Assembly (NCBI RefSeq): GCF_024124765.2
Contig: NZ_JAMXSR020000002.1
Coordinates: forward strand, 457,001 to 521,000
Length of the DNA stretch: 64,000 bases
Reading direction: 5' to 3'
Source: Sphingomonas sp. H160509
GTDB lineage: Bacteria; Pseudomonadota; Alphaproteobacteria; Sphingomonadales; Sphingomonadaceae
Under the pieces are notes generated by a model. That model was not told where the DNA came from and did not search any database. It saw only the letters and a program-made list of their open reading frames with translations. The position numbers and the translations under genes were made by a program. Shown piece by piece: positions 39,586 through 51,330 of the stretch (positions are counted from its first letter, which is position 1; each line of letters starts with the position of its first letter).

Positions 39586-41016
39586 GTGCGCGACAACATC
39601 TGGCGAGCGTATGGGCTGGCAATGCTGCTCGGGTCGACGGCGGCGAGCGCCCAACAACTGCCGCCCCCCGCCGACTCGCCGACCGCGGGTAGCGCGCAGG
39701 GGGACGTGTCGGTCACCATCTACAATAACGACATCGCGCTGGTGCAGGACGTACGGTCGCTGGCCCTGGCAGACGGGCGGGTGCGGCAGAGCTTTCCCGA
39801 CGTGAGCGCGTCGATCAGGCCGGAGACGGTATCGCTGACGGTGCCCGATGCCGCGATCGTCGAGCAGAACTTCGACTATGATTTGCTGAGCCCGTCGAGC
39901 CTGATGGAGAAAGCGGTGGGCGAGACGATCACCCTGGTGCGCACCAACCCCGCTACCGGTGCCGAGACCCGCGACCGTGCGAAAGTGTTGGCGGTCAATG
40001 GCGGCGTCGTCATCGAGGTGAACGGTCATGTCGAGGTGTTGCGCGACGACGGGCTGCCCGTGCGCGCGATCTTCGACCGGGTGCCCGATGCGTTGCGAGC
40101 CCGTCCGACATTGTTGGTGACGCTGGCCAGCACGCGTGCGGGATCGCGCCCGGCGACGCTGTCCTACCCGGAGCCGTGGGCTAGGCTGGAGTGCCGACTA
40201 TGTCGCTTTGTTCGACGACAAGAGTGGGACGGTGGACGTTCAAGGCTGGGTGACGTTGAAGAACACCAGCGGCACGACGTTCGGCAACGCCAGAACGTTG
40301 CTGGTCGCTGGCGAGGTCGGCAGCACGGATGATAACGGGGACGGCAATTACACGCCGCGCCGCCGCCGCATGACGACGACTCTGCCTGGAACCGAAAGTA
40401 CCGCGCGCGGGCAGCTCGGCGACTTCTATCTGTATCCTTTGCCCGAGCGCACCACGATCGCCGACAAGCAGACCAAGCAGGTCAGTTTCCTCGACGCAAA
40501 GGGCGTTGCGGCAAGCGCGGGCTATCGTTTCGATAATGGCTGGCTGGGCAGCTCAGACGAGCCACGAAGCGCGCAGTCGGTGCTCCGTTTCAGCAACTCG
40601 GGCGCGGCCGGCCTGGACGACGCGCTGCCGGCGGGCGTAGTCCGGGTCTATGTCCGCGACGCGCGTGGCCAACCACAGTTCACGGGCGAGAACCGTATCG
40701 AGCATACTCCACAAGGATCGACGATCGCGCTGCCAACAGGCGATGCCTTCGACGTGAAGGTGCAGCCGACCACCGTATCGCGTACGCGGCAGGGTGACAG
40801 TCGATGGCGTACGGCGATGCGGTATACGCTGACCAATGCACGCGGCCGACCGGTGACGGTCGAGCTCGTGCAGGGCGGTCTCGACGGGGGCGACGTACGC
40901 GTCGTTGCGGATAGCGCGAAGGGCGAGCGTCGCGACGCCGGCACGATGACGTGGCAAGTCTCAGTGCCGGCCAACGGCACCGCGACGGTGACTGTGACCT
41001 TCGACACCCGCTACTG

Positions 41017-41017
<1 letters not shown>
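39586..41017 (+). CDS. exported DUF4139 domain protein (frame break)
   Basis: GTG 39586 (VRDNIWRAYGLAMLLGSTAASAQ) has AGGGGAG upstream and gives a signal peptide. The N-terminal domain (SVTIYNNDIALVQDVRSLAL) and the C-terminal DUF4139 beta domain (GLGWSADYVALFDDKSG, then VDVQGWVTLKNTSGTTFGNA) are clear. The frame breaks near 40175-40182, between SYPEP and the GLGWSADY block. The family is exported, beta-rich and of unknown function. Its stop is in TGATG overlap with a second DUF4139 gene. Confidence 0.82.
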
Positions 41018-42593
<1,576 letters not shown>

Positions 42594-42670
42594 CGTCCTG
42601 AGCTGACCAGCACGAAGGCCGTTGTCTTGGGCGGCAATGTTGGCCTTGAGCGAACACTGTGCCGAACGAC

Positions 42671-43565
42671 TCAACCGGTAATGAGATGGAGGGTGCGGGT
42701 GGCGGGGGGCGATGGTGACGCCGCGGCCCCAGTCGAAGGCGAAGAAGTCCTGTTCGACGCCGTCCGCGAAGATCACCCCGCCGTCGTTCATCCGCGACGT
42801 GACCGCGAGTGGCTGGCCCGCGAGCTTGCCGGCACGAAGCGAGGTTGCGGTCGCCACGCTGGGGAAGGGTTCACGCACGAAGAACCCGACTGCGCGCTCC
42901 TGCGGATCGAGGGGGAGGGCGGCATGCGTCGCCTCCATGATCGAACGCGCCCAGCCCGTCGCGCCGGTCCCCGATGCGACGATCAGCCCGCTCGATGAGT
43001 GGTCCTCGGCCTGGTCGCCGCAGGTGATCCGGTAGCGCGCAGACTGGTGGCTGCGATGACCGACGAACACCTCGTTCAGCGCCAGCAGCCGCTCGCCGGT
43101 ATCCAGCCGCGCCTCGACCATCGTCCGTTGCTCGGCCGGCGCTGCACCTGCAACGCTTGCAGGTAGCAGCGCCGCCAGGCGGGCAAGCGGCACGCGCACC
43201 AGGACGCCGTCGTACAAATCGGGAGCGGGGTTGAGCCCGAGCACGGGCTGCCCATCGAGATACTTCGCGACGTTGGCGACTAGTCCGTCCTGCCCGACGG
43301 CGACGATCACGTCCTCCGGGCCGAACAGGAAGCGGTCCAGGTCGGCACGAGCGACACTCGCCTGGCGCCAGTCGTTGGGGACGAGCGAGCGGGCTTCGTG
43401 CAGAGTGGCGTGGAACCGGCGGTGCCGATCCTCGATCACGTCGATGTCCTGGCCCCGCGTATCGAGAAAGAACTTCGCCTGCCCACGCGTCGCGTGCCGC
43501 GCGAGCAGGAGGTCATAGTCGGTCTCGCGGGTGACGAAGACCGCGCGCGGGGCGTTGGTCGCCAT
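42671..43565 (-). CDS. NAD(H) kinase-like protein (frame break near end)
   Basis: About 297 residues. NAD-kinase family features in altered form: IVAVGQDGLVANVAKYL (place of GGDGT), LNPAPDL, LALNEVFVGHRSHQS (conserved NE) and SGLIVASGTGATGWARSI (the substrate loop). C-terminal GGVIFADGVEQDFFAFDWG. The frame is lost in the G6 run 42704-42709; corrected it ends TIAPATRTLHLITG. It overlaps the SPFH gene stop (ATGA) in the NrtR operon, which supports a role in pyridine nucleotide metabolism. Because the GGDGT motif is degenerate, true kinase activity is uncertain. Confidence 0.78.
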
Positions 43566-44564
43566 CAGCGGGGCAGCGCAGTCTGAGCCGTCGGGGTCGG
43601 CTGTGCATTGCGGAATTCGCCGAGCACGGTGGCGAGCAGATCGGGCGTTATGTTCAAATGCTCGATCGTATCGAGCTTGCCCGCCAGTTCACGCGCGGCG
43701 AGTCCGAGCATAACCCCCGGCGGCAGGTCCCGGTAGATCGTCATCCGCGCCTGCTCCGCTTCCGCCTTGGCACTCTCGACCGTGCGGATCCGCTCGGCCT
43801 CCGCCCCCCGCCTCGACCTGCTGCGCCTCGGCCAGACCGGTGGCGCGGTTGCGTGCGTTCTCGGCCTCCTGCGTAATGAGCAGCATCTCGCGGCGTGCAA
43901 GCTCGGTGCGGTTGGCGAGTTCGTTCTCGGCGATCGCGCGTTCCTTCTCGACCGCGAGCGCGCGGCGTTCGAACGTCGCCTGGTCGGCCTTCTGTTGCAA
44001 TGCCTCGAACGTCGGAGTCTGGAGCGCGCGTTCGAGTTCGCTCGATGGCGCGAGGTTGGTCAGGCGAACCGCAGTGACCGCGATGCCGATTTCGTTCAGT
44101 GCCGGATCGTTGGCGAGCGCAGCCTCGAGCTGGTGGCGCAGCGGCTCGGGACCGGCATCGAGCAGCGCCCGCACCGAGCCCTGCGCGAGATATTGCAGCG
44201 CCGCCTGGTTGACCAGCCCCGCGAGCCGGGTCTCGATCCGCTGGATCGGTTCGCTCTTATAGGCACCGGTGAGCAGGCCCAGGCTGAAATCGACGCGTGA
44301 CGCGAGCAATTCGGGATCGGCGACGTGCCAGGTCAGAGTTCCCTGGATCGCCACGCTCTGGAAGTCCTGGCTGCGGCCCTTCACGAAGATCGCCATCTCG
44401 CGGTCGTCCATCGGCAGTTCGGCGATGCTCGCGGTCTCCGGACGGAACCAGAAGACCAGCCCGCGCCCGCTCTGCTTCACCTTGCCGCTGCGGTAGCGGA
44501 TCACGTGGTTGCTCGCATCGCTGCGCAATTGGGCGAGGAAACCGAGGTTCTTGATCGAGGCCAT
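43565..44564 (-). CDS. SPFH (band 7) domain protein (frame break)
   Basis: About 333 residues from ATG 44564 (MASIKNLGFLAQLRSDASNHV). SPFH domain over roughly 20-220 (VFWFRPETASIAELPMDD, QGTLTWHVADPELLASRVDF). A helical coiled-coil follows with many Ala/Glu/Arg (ALQQKADQATFERRALAVEK, ENARNRATGLAEAQQVEA). The frame is lost at C6 43804-43809; it resumes as EAERIRTVESAKAEAEQARM and ends AQTALPR. Unlike most SPFH proteins there is no N-terminal membrane helix. Middle gene of the NrtR-SPFH-NADK operon. Confidence 0.82.
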
Positions 44565-44569
44565 GACGG

Positions 44570-45298
44570 TTACTCCTGTGTCGAATGGTGGCGGAAGAGT
44601 TCGGCGGGACGGAACGATGCACCGGTCTCGCGTTCGCCGGTCGCCACCAGCGTGTTCGTGGCAAGCATGCGGCGGCGAAAGGCGGGCTTGTTGAGCGATT
44701 TTCCCAGGATCGTCTCGTGGACGTCCTGAAGCGCCCGAAGCGTGAAGCGTTCGGGTAGCAGTGCGAAGGCGACATCCGAATAATCGAGCTTGCCCCGTAG
44801 CCGCAGCATCGCGAGCCCGAGCATGTCGGCATGGTCGAACGCCAGTGGCAGCGCGCCTCCGTCCTGCGATCGTGCCGCGACCGGACCCCCGGTCTCGCCG
44901 GACCAGGGGACGATAAGTTCGGCCAATGTCAGGTCGGGCGCCGCCTTCAGCGCGGCTGCGAAGCGGGCAGGGGGAAGCAGTGCGAAGTACGCTACGCTGA
45001 TCACCCGGGTGCGCGGGTCGCGGTCGACCGTGCCGAACGTATAGAGCTGTTCGATATAGGCGTCCGCCATCCGCACTTTCCTTTCGAGCACGCGGTGTGC
45101 CGCGGCATCGAGGCTCTCGTCGATGCCGACGAACCCACCGGGCAGCGACCACGCACCAAGGCAAGGATGCTCGGAACGCTGCATGAGCAACGCGGCGGGC
45201 CTGCCGTTGACGACGCTGGCCAGGATCAGATCGACTGCAACCGATGGGCGCTCGTACCGGTGTGGATCATACCCATCGAGAAACGCAGTCTCGTTCAT
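44570..45298 (-). CDS. nrtR: NUDIX-related transcriptional regulator, NrtR-like
   Basis: 242 residues, intact. N-terminal NUDIX domain with the box beginning GAWSLPGGFVGIDESLDAAAHRVLERKV; the catalytic REXXEE is degenerate (HRVLERK), as in regulators that only sense ADP-ribose. C-terminal winged helix: DYSDVAFALLPERFTLRALQ and LNKPAFRRRMLATNTL, the NrtR DNA-binding domain. NrtR represses NAD synthesis genes and is released by ADP-ribose. A 45-bp palindrome sits 8 bp before ATG 45298 and should be its operator, so it likely controls itself, the SPFH gene and the NAD-kinase-like gene. Confidence 0.85.
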   Translation of the reverse strand: MNETAFLDGYDPHRYERPSVAVDLILASVVNGRPAALLMQRSEHPCLGAWSLPGGFVGIDESLDAAAHRVLERKVRMADAYIEQLYTFGTVDRDPRTRVISVAYFALLPPARFAAALKAAPDLTLAELIVPWSGETGGPVAARSQDGGALPLAFDHADMLGLAMLRLRGKLDYSDVAFALLPERFTLRALQDVHETILGKSLNKPAFRRRMLATNTLVATGERETGASFRPAELFRHHSTQE

Positions 45299-45306
45299 CT
45301 CACACC

Positions 45307-45351
45307 CATATATCCTTCTGGCGTATTAGTAATATGCCAAAAGGATATATG
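45307..45351. promoter_or_regulatory. 45-bp palindromic operator (probable NrtR site)
   Basis: Arms of 21 nt on each side of AGT: CATATATCCTTCTGGCGTAT-T and AATATGCCAAAAGGATATAT-G match at 19 of 21 positions when one is reverse-complemented. It is far more AT-rich than its surroundings and covers the space where the promoter and leader of the nrtR-like gene must lie, so binding would block transcription. Confidence 0.8.
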
Positions 45352-45463
45352 TCAAGGTGGTCGGGCGCGGGTTGATGAAGGTTTAGGCCTAGACAAGGGG
45401 GTTCAGCGTATTCCTGCAAGCGCCGTCAAAGATGACGATCAGAAGGCACCGGCGGGATCTCGC

Positions 45464-46622
45464 CTAAGTGCGGTTCACCCGAACATGGCGAGGGGCCAGG
45501 GCCGCGATATCGTTCACGCCTGCCAGGGTCATCGTGCGCTCGAACTCCTCCGTGAGCAGGGTCAATACGCGGTCGACGCCTGCCTCTCCGCCTGCCGCCA
45601 GGCCGTACAGATAGGGGCGCCCGATCGAACAAGCGGTCGCGCCTAGCGCCAGCGCCTTCACGATGTCTGCGCCGCGCCTGATGCCGCCGTCGCAGATGAC
45701 GTCGGGCGCACCGCCGATGGCATCGCGCACTGCCGCGATCTGGTCGATCGGCGCAGGCGTGCCATCGAGCTGGCGACCGCCGTGATTGGATACCATCACG
45801 CCGGTTGCGCCCGACGCGATCGACCGGCGCGCGTCCTCCGGCGTCATCACGCCCTTGATTGCGAGCGGCCCGTTCCACTCGCGTGCGAGCCATTCGACGT
45901 CGCGCCAATTGACCGAGCGATCGAACTGGCCGCCGATATAGTCGAACAGGCTCATCGGCCCCGATGCGAGCGCGTCGATCTTGTGGCTGACGTTCGCGAG
46001 ATCGAATTTCGACCCCGTCAGCGCAGGCAGCGACCATGAGGGGATGACGTGCAAAGCTAAGGAGGGACTTGAGCGTCAGCTTGGGCGGCAGCGACAGTCC
46101 GCTGCGCCGGTCTCGCTCACGGTTGCCGGCGACGGGCGTGTCGACGGTCAGCGCGAGCCCGTGGAAACCTGCATCCCGGCAGCGCGCGACGAACTCCGCT
46201 GTCAGGCCGCGGTCCTTGAAGATGTAGATCTGGAAGACCTTCGGCCCAGAAAATGCCTGGGCAAGGTCTTCCAGCCGCGTCGTTCCCATCGTCGACAGGC
46301 TGTAAAGGATGCCATGCCGCGCGGCAGCGCGCGCGACGGCGAGTTCGGCGTGGCCGTGGAACATCCGGGTAAGCCCGGTCGGCGCCAGCATCAGCGGCCA
46401 GCGCGATGACTGTCCGAACAGCGTCGTCCCGGTCCGGATTGCCGAGACGTCGTTCAAGACGTCCGGCACCAGCTCGTAGTTCGAGAAAGCGCCGACGTTT
46501 CGGTGCAGCGACACCTCGTCGTCGGCGCCACCATCGATATAGTCGAAGATCGGGCGCGGCAGCCGCTTGCGCGCCATCAGGCGCAGGTCGGCAACATTGT
46601 TCGCCCGTCGAAGTCGCGTCAT
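45464..46622 (-). CDS. lldD: FMN-dependent alpha-hydroxy-acid dehydrogenase (L-lactate dehydrogenase type), frame break
   Basis: From ATG 46622 (MTRLRRANNVADLRLMARK). LldD/glycolate-oxidase TIM barrel: PRPIFDYIDGGADDEVSL, PTGLTRMFHGHAELAVARAA and QIYIFKDRG. After KLTLKSLLSFA the frame changes near 46055. The second part holds WNGPLAIKGVM (catalytic Lys), GVMVSNHGGRQLDGTPAPID (His/Arg active site) and DGGIRRGADIVKALALGA. Oxidises L-lactate or a similar 2-hydroxyacid to the keto acid, feeding electrons to the membrane. Substrate not certain. Confidence 0.85.
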
Positions 46623-46652
46623 GGTTTTGCGCTCATTTGCGTGCCTCGCCCA

Positions 46653-48087
46653 TTACAAGATGAAGTCCCGCGACGTTAACGCGATGGTGCCGCTCAGCCG
46701 GATGATGGAATCGGGTAACAGGTCGCCGTCGAGGTTGACCATCACCAGCGTAGCACCGTCTTCGAACGCTATGCGGACTTGGCCCGGTCCGGTGAACGGC
46801 GCTGTGCCTATGAACTTGAGTGGCAGCACGGCGAGCGCCGACAAGTCGATGCGATCGCCCTCGGACTGCGAGAAGTCGGTGATACGATCTTCGCCGTCTG
46901 GCGAGGTGCCGCTATCGTTGCGATCGAGATAGACGAAGCGATCGGCGCCAGCCCCGCCTGTCAGCACGTCGCCGCCGCCATGGCCGATCAGCCGGTCTGC
47001 GCCCGCCAGTCCCGCGACCCATTCGGCCTTGCCGCTGCCGTCGACCGTCAGCGGCATACCGCCCGCCGGTCCGTAGGTGGGGGAGATCGAATCGCCCGTC
47101 TTGAACTGTGCGCTGAGCGCGCGTGTTGCCGCCTTCTGGTCGGCCGCCGACAGCCAGTCGGGCAGGCCGAGCGCGGCGGCGTAGGTGGTCGGCCAGTGCG
47201 CGCCAATGACGTCGATCGCGGCGCCGAGGCCGGGCAGCCCGGTGAACGCGGGCAAGTAATTGTTGATGCCGATCCGTACCACGCCGTTCAGCAGTACCGG
47301 ATCGTTCGCGGCGGTGAAATCGACCATGCGCGTCGCCGCCAACTCCGGGTCGACCCCGAAGTGCGCTGCGGCCGAGGCGAGCCAGTTGGGCGCGCCGAAT
47401 GCGAGGAAGTCGGACCGCGCGTCGGTTGCGACCACGCCGTGGGTCTTGAGCGCATAGGCCAGGATATATTGGGTATAACCGGTGCCCAGCGAATGCCCGG
47501 TGACGTGAATGCGCGCATTGGCATAGCGCGGATCGTTCAGCAGCCGCTCGTAGACCTGCGTCGCGCGTGTCGCCTCGTCGAGGGGAATGCCCGCGAGTAC
47601 CGACTCGCCCTGGACGGCGTCGAGCCCCTGCGCGCCCGCGAAGGCGAGGATGACGTCCGTGACCTGACCATTGCCGTCAACCTTGTCGACGATGCCGTCG
47701 AAGAAGTCGCCGTCGCTGGTCCGTTCGACGCGCGCGTTGACGTAGCCGCCGCCGAGGACGATCGGCGTGGTGAGCAACTGCCAATAGGCTCCGAACCACA
47801 CGCGATCCTGCAAGGTTACATGGCTGGGTAGACCGCACTTGGTCGTACCTGGTGCGGGTTCGGTCGAGCCGGCGGAGCTGGTGAGCGCAGTGCAGGGTTC
47901 CGGGGCTGATGCGGTCGAGGCGGGGGGGTGACGGCGTGGCTACCGATGCATCGACGGCGCCGCTGACGATACGAATTGGCGCCGATCCCGACTCAAGTCC
48001 CGATCGTGCGGACAGGCTCAGGGTCCCCGCCATCGCCAATCCGGCGCCCGCCACGATCGCTACTGGTAGCAGAAGCTTTATCACCAT
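46653..48087 (-). CDS. lipase-like protein with RTX C-terminal domain (frame break)
   Basis: ATG 48087 (MVIKLLLPVAIVAGAGLAMAG) with GGGAGAG upstream gives a signal or membrane segment. A G7 run at 47922-47928 breaks the frame; then TTKCGLPSHVTLQDRVWFGA leads into the hydrolase. The GxSxG motif is VTGHSLGTGYTQY. The C-terminal third has nonapeptide calcium repeats (GHGGGDVLTGGAGADRFVYL, RITDFSQSEGDRIDLS) of the serralysin/RTX type, normally a type I secretion signal. An N-terminal hydrophobic segment with an RTX C-terminus is unusual, since type I substrates lack signal peptides. Confidence 0.78.
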
Positions 48088-48344
48088 CGCTCTCCCACGC
48101 CATACCGCCTCGCCGATGTTCGGGATGGCAAACGCGGCGGGATGACGTCGTCCCGACGCGTCTCCCCGCAATGATTCGGATCTCAGGGGAGCGCTCGCAA
48201 TCTGCGCGCGTTCGGCACAAGCGGCGAAACCATTTGCTGTGCCCGTCCGCTGCATGGCTGTGCCCACCGAGAAGCATACGGCGCGGCAAAACAGGTTTTC
48301 GCGTACGCTTGCGAAGCGGTGATCGGCGGCAGGGGAATAAACGC

Positions 48345-48813
48345 GTGGGTGTACGTCATCGACTGATCGGCAAGGCGGCGCGGCTGGTCTGGCGTATCGG
48401 CAAGCCGCGCACGATCGGTGTTCGCGCGCTGCTGCTGGACCGGGACGGGCGGGTCGCGCTGGTACGGCATACCTATGCCGATCACTGGTATCTTCCGGGC
48501 GGAGGCGTGAAGAAGGGCGAGAGTATAGCCGCCGCGCTGTTGCGCGAGCTTGCCGAGGAAGTGGCGATCGCCGATGCGGTGATCGAGCGGGTGCTCGGCG
48601 TCTATCACAGCCGCGGGGGAGGGCAAGGACGACCACATCGTGATCTTCGTCGTACGAACCGCGGCGAGCGGTGTTCTCGCCCTCGCCGACTTGCGGGAGA
48701 TCGAACAGGCGGGCTGGTTCCCGCTGGGCGACCTGCCGGAGACAACATCGCCGGCGACACGACGGCGCATCGCCGAATACCAGCAGGGCGCGACCGGGAC
48801 CGGGGCCTGGTAA
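48345..48813 (+). CDS. NUDIX hydrolase (frame break)
   Basis: 156 residues from GTG 48345 with AGGGGA 8 nt upstream. NUDIX box as GGGVKKGESIAAALLRELAE, continuing EVAI; substrate region RALLLDRDGRVALVRHTYAD and HWYLPGG. Frame lost at G5 48615-48619; the next frame gives GKDDHIVIFVVRTAASGVLA ending ATGTGAW. Hydrolyses a nucleoside diphosphate derivative. Divergent from the lipase gene, 257 bp between starts with no clear motif. Confidence 0.8.
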
Positions 48814-48945
48814 CGCGGGCGCTGGTCGGCCCACCGGACTGCACGATAAAAGCAACGATGCGCATAACGTGAGTTCGCGACGTACTTTGCCGGACTGCTA
48901 CCTTAGTCCTCCGACCGCGGCTGCGGATCGGGAGGAGAGAACATC

Positions 48946-50430
48946 GTGAGCCAACCCATCGTCTCGACCGCCGACGGTATCGTGCAGGGGAGTGCCGCGG
49001 GCGACGTGCGGCGGTTCCTCGGCGTGCCCTACGCCGCGGCGCCGGTGGGCGCGAACCGGTTTGCGCCGCCACAACCGGTCGTGCCGTGGCAAGGCGTGCG
49101 CGACGCAACGGTGACCGGCCCGAATGCGCCGCAGCGGACCAAGGCGTTTCCCGGCCTCGATACCGTACCACTGATCGGCGAGGGCTGGGCCCCGGGCGAC
49201 GACTATCTGACGGCGAATGTCTGGCGGCCCGATGACCACCGGACGGGCCTGCCGGTAATGGTGTTCATCCACGGCGGCGGTTTCGTGATCGGCAGCAAGG
49301 ATGCGCCGGTGCAGGACGGCAGCACGTTCGCGCGAGACGGCGTGATCTGCGTCGCAATCAATTACCGGATGGGCGTGGACGGCTTCCTGCCGATCCCGGG
49401 CGTGCCGACCAACCTGGGTTTGCGCGATATGATCGCGGCGCTGACATGGGTACGGGAAGGGATAACCGCGTTCGGCGGCGATCCGGGCAACGTCACGGTG
49501 TTCGGTGAGTCCGCGGGTGCCATGGCGATCGCCGACCTGATCGCCTCGCCGCTCGCCAGGGGATTGTTCCGGCGCGCGATCGTCCAGAGCGGCCATGGCG
49601 GGATGACGCGCTCGGTCCCGGTGATGCAGCGGCTGGTGAAGAAGCTCGCGAAGATCCTGAAGATCACTCCGGACGCGACCGGCTTTAGCAGCGTGCCGTA
49701 CGGCGCATTGATCGACGCGGTCGAGGCGGTATCGGCACCCACTGCGCGGATCGACCTGCGCGATGAGGCGGGCCACGAACCCGTGTTCGGGATCAGCCGC
49801 TTCGTCCCCGTCCACGGCGACGACGTGCTGCCGGAACGTCCGCTCGATGCGCTGGCGAACGGCGCGGGCGCGGAGGTCGATCTGCTGATCGGCACCAATG
49901 CCGAGGAGATGAACCTGTATCTCGTTCCCACCGGCGTGCGTGACAAGATCGGGCGGTTGTTGGCGACCTATGTTCTCCACAAGTCGCAACCGCATGCGCG
50001 CAAGGTGCTGAAGGCCTACGGGATCGGGACGAAGGGCAGGAAGCCGGGGCAGGCGCTGACCGATGCGATGAACGACCTCGTCTTTCGCTGGCCCGCGCGG
50101 CGGTTTGCCGAAGCGCACAAGGGGCGCACGCACATGTACGAGTTCGACTGGCGCTCGCCAATGTTCGGCGGCGAGCTAGGCGCGTCGCACGGCATGGAAC
50201 TGCCGTTCGTGTTCGACGCCTTGGCGTGTGCGACCGGCGAGCAGGGTCTGTGCGGACCCAATCCGCCACAGGATCTGGCCGAACGGATGCACGCGCTGTG
50301 GATCCGGTTCGCGACCGACGGCCGCCTGCCCTGGGTCGAATTCGATGCCGAGACGCGGCAGGTCTATTCGCTTGTCCGGCAGGAGGCGCGGCATGAGGCC
50401 GTCATGCCGGCCGCACCCTTCCTGCCCTGA
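48946..50430 (+). CDS. type B carboxylesterase
   Basis: 494 residues, intact, GTG 48946 behind GGAGGAGA. Carboxylesterase/cholinesterase-like: GVPYAAAPVGANRF, FIHGGGFVIGS (oxyanion), VFGESAGAMA (nucleophile Ser), LIGTNAEEMNLY (acid) and HGMELPFVF (His). No signal peptide, so cytoplasmic. First gene of the 49-59 kb cluster; 9 bp before the SDR gene, so co-transcribed. Likely releases an alcohol or acid from an ester nutrient that later genes process. Confidence 0.9.
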   Translation: MSQPIVSTADGIVQGSAAGDVRRFLGVPYAAAPVGANRFAPPQPVVPWQGVRDATVTGPNAPQRTKAFPGLDTVPLIGEGWAPGDDYLTANVWRPDDHRTGLPVMVFIHGGGFVIGSKDAPVQDGSTFARDGVICVAINYRMGVDGFLPIPGVPTNLGLRDMIAALTWVREGITAFGGDPGNVTVFGESAGAMAIADLIASPLARGLFRRAIVQSGHGGMTRSVPVMQRLVKKLAKILKITPDATGFSSVPYGALIDAVEAVSAPTARIDLRDEAGHEPVFGISRFVPVHGDDVLPERPLDALANGAGAEVDLLIGTNAEEMNLYLVPTGVRDKIGRLLATYVLHKSQPHARKVLKAYGIGTKGRKPGQALTDAMNDLVFRWPARRFAEAHKGRTHMYEFDWRSPMFGGELGASHGMELPFVFDALACATGEQGLCGPNPPQDLAERMHALWIRFATDGRLPWVEFDAETRQVYSLVRQEARHEAVMPAAPFLP

Positions 50431-50439
50431 GGACCGACG

Positions 50440-51201
50440 ATGTATCTCGAACGACTGAAACTGACCGGCCGCCGTGCGCTCGTGACGGGTGGCGCGGCGG
50501 GGATCGGCCTCGCCTGTGCCGAAGCGCTGGCGGAGATGGGCGCGCACGTGACGATCGGCGACCGCGACGAGGCGGCGATTGCAGCCGGACAGGCGGCGCT
50601 CGCGGACAAGGGCTATGCGGTCGACGGTATCGCGATGGACGTGACCGACCCGGCACGCGTCACCACCGTCGCGGACCAGCTCGGGGCGATCGACATCCTC
50701 GTCAACAATGCCGGCATCGCGCGCAGTGAAACCCCAGCGGAAGACGTCGCCGACGAGCATTGGCTGAACGTGCTCGACGTCAATCTCAACGGCACCTTCT
50801 GGTGCGCGCGCGCCTTCGGCCGGCACATGCTGGCGGCGGGGAAGGGCGCGATCGTCAATGTCGGGTCGATGAGCGGGTTCATCGTCAACCGGCCACAGCC
50901 GCAAAGCTATTACAACGCATCGAAGGCCGCAGTGCATCAGCTGACCAAGAGCCTCGCCGCCGAATGGGCGCCGCGCGGCGTCCGCGTCAACGCGGTTGCG
51001 CCGACCTACATCAACACCGTCCTCAACAGCTTCGCGGATCGCGAGGGCGAAATGTACAAGCGCTGGATCGACGGCACGCCGCAGGGCCGTCTCGGCGAAC
51101 CCGAAGAAGTCGCGTCGATCGTTGCATTCCTAGCGTCGGATGCGGCGAGCCTGATGACTGGCAGCATCGTCCTCGCCGACGGCGGCTATAGCTGCTGGTA
51201 A
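50440..51201 (+). CDS. SDR-family oxidoreductase
   Basis: 253 residues, intact. TGGAAGIGLA, NNAGIA, catalytic Ser in NVGSMSG, YYNASK and SLMTGSIVLADGGYSCW; the family is close to sugar/polyol dehydrogenases (galactitol, arabinitol type). Probably oxidises the alcohol released by the upstream esterase (inference). Separate from the TonB receptor by 130 bp that contain the palindromic operator. Confidence 0.9.
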   Translation: MYLERLKLTGRRALVTGGAAGIGLACAEALAEMGAHVTIGDRDEAAIAAGQAALADKGYAVDGIAMDVTDPARVTTVADQLGAIDILVNNAGIARSETPAEDVADEHWLNVLDVNLNGTFWCARAFGRHMLAAGKGAIVNVGSMSGFIVNRPQPQSYYNASKAAVHQLTKSLAAEWAPRGVRVNAVAPTYINTVLNSFADREGEMYKRWIDGTPQGRLGEPEEVASIVAFLASDAASLMTGSIVLADGGYSCW

Positions 51202-51261
51202 CGCACCGATCGGCGAACTACACGAGCCGGACGGCATAGCGCGCAACCTTTCATACAGGTA

Positions 51262-51276
51262 AGCTATCGGATAGCT
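51262..51276. promoter_or_regulatory. palindromic operator, copy 1
   Basis: AGCTATCGGATAGCT, a perfect palindrome about one central base, 54 bp before the TonB receptor start. An identical palindrome (central base C) occurs at 57319. Recurrence at two promoters of one cluster points to a shared regulator, probably the GntR or AraC protein encoded at its end. Confidence 0.75.
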
Positions 51277-51330
51277 CTGACTGTAGAAGTAGCCGGCGAT
51301 GGATCGGCGCTCTAAAGGGATGAGGATCCA

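Noticed and set aside
45307-45351. The long palindrome as a transcription terminator
   Set aside because: It is AT-rich, lies upstream of a start codon, and has no T-run after a GC stem; an operator fits better.
48898-50133. 411-codon open frame antisense to the carboxylesterase
   Set aside because: Shadow; the plus-strand protein has a full catalytic triad.
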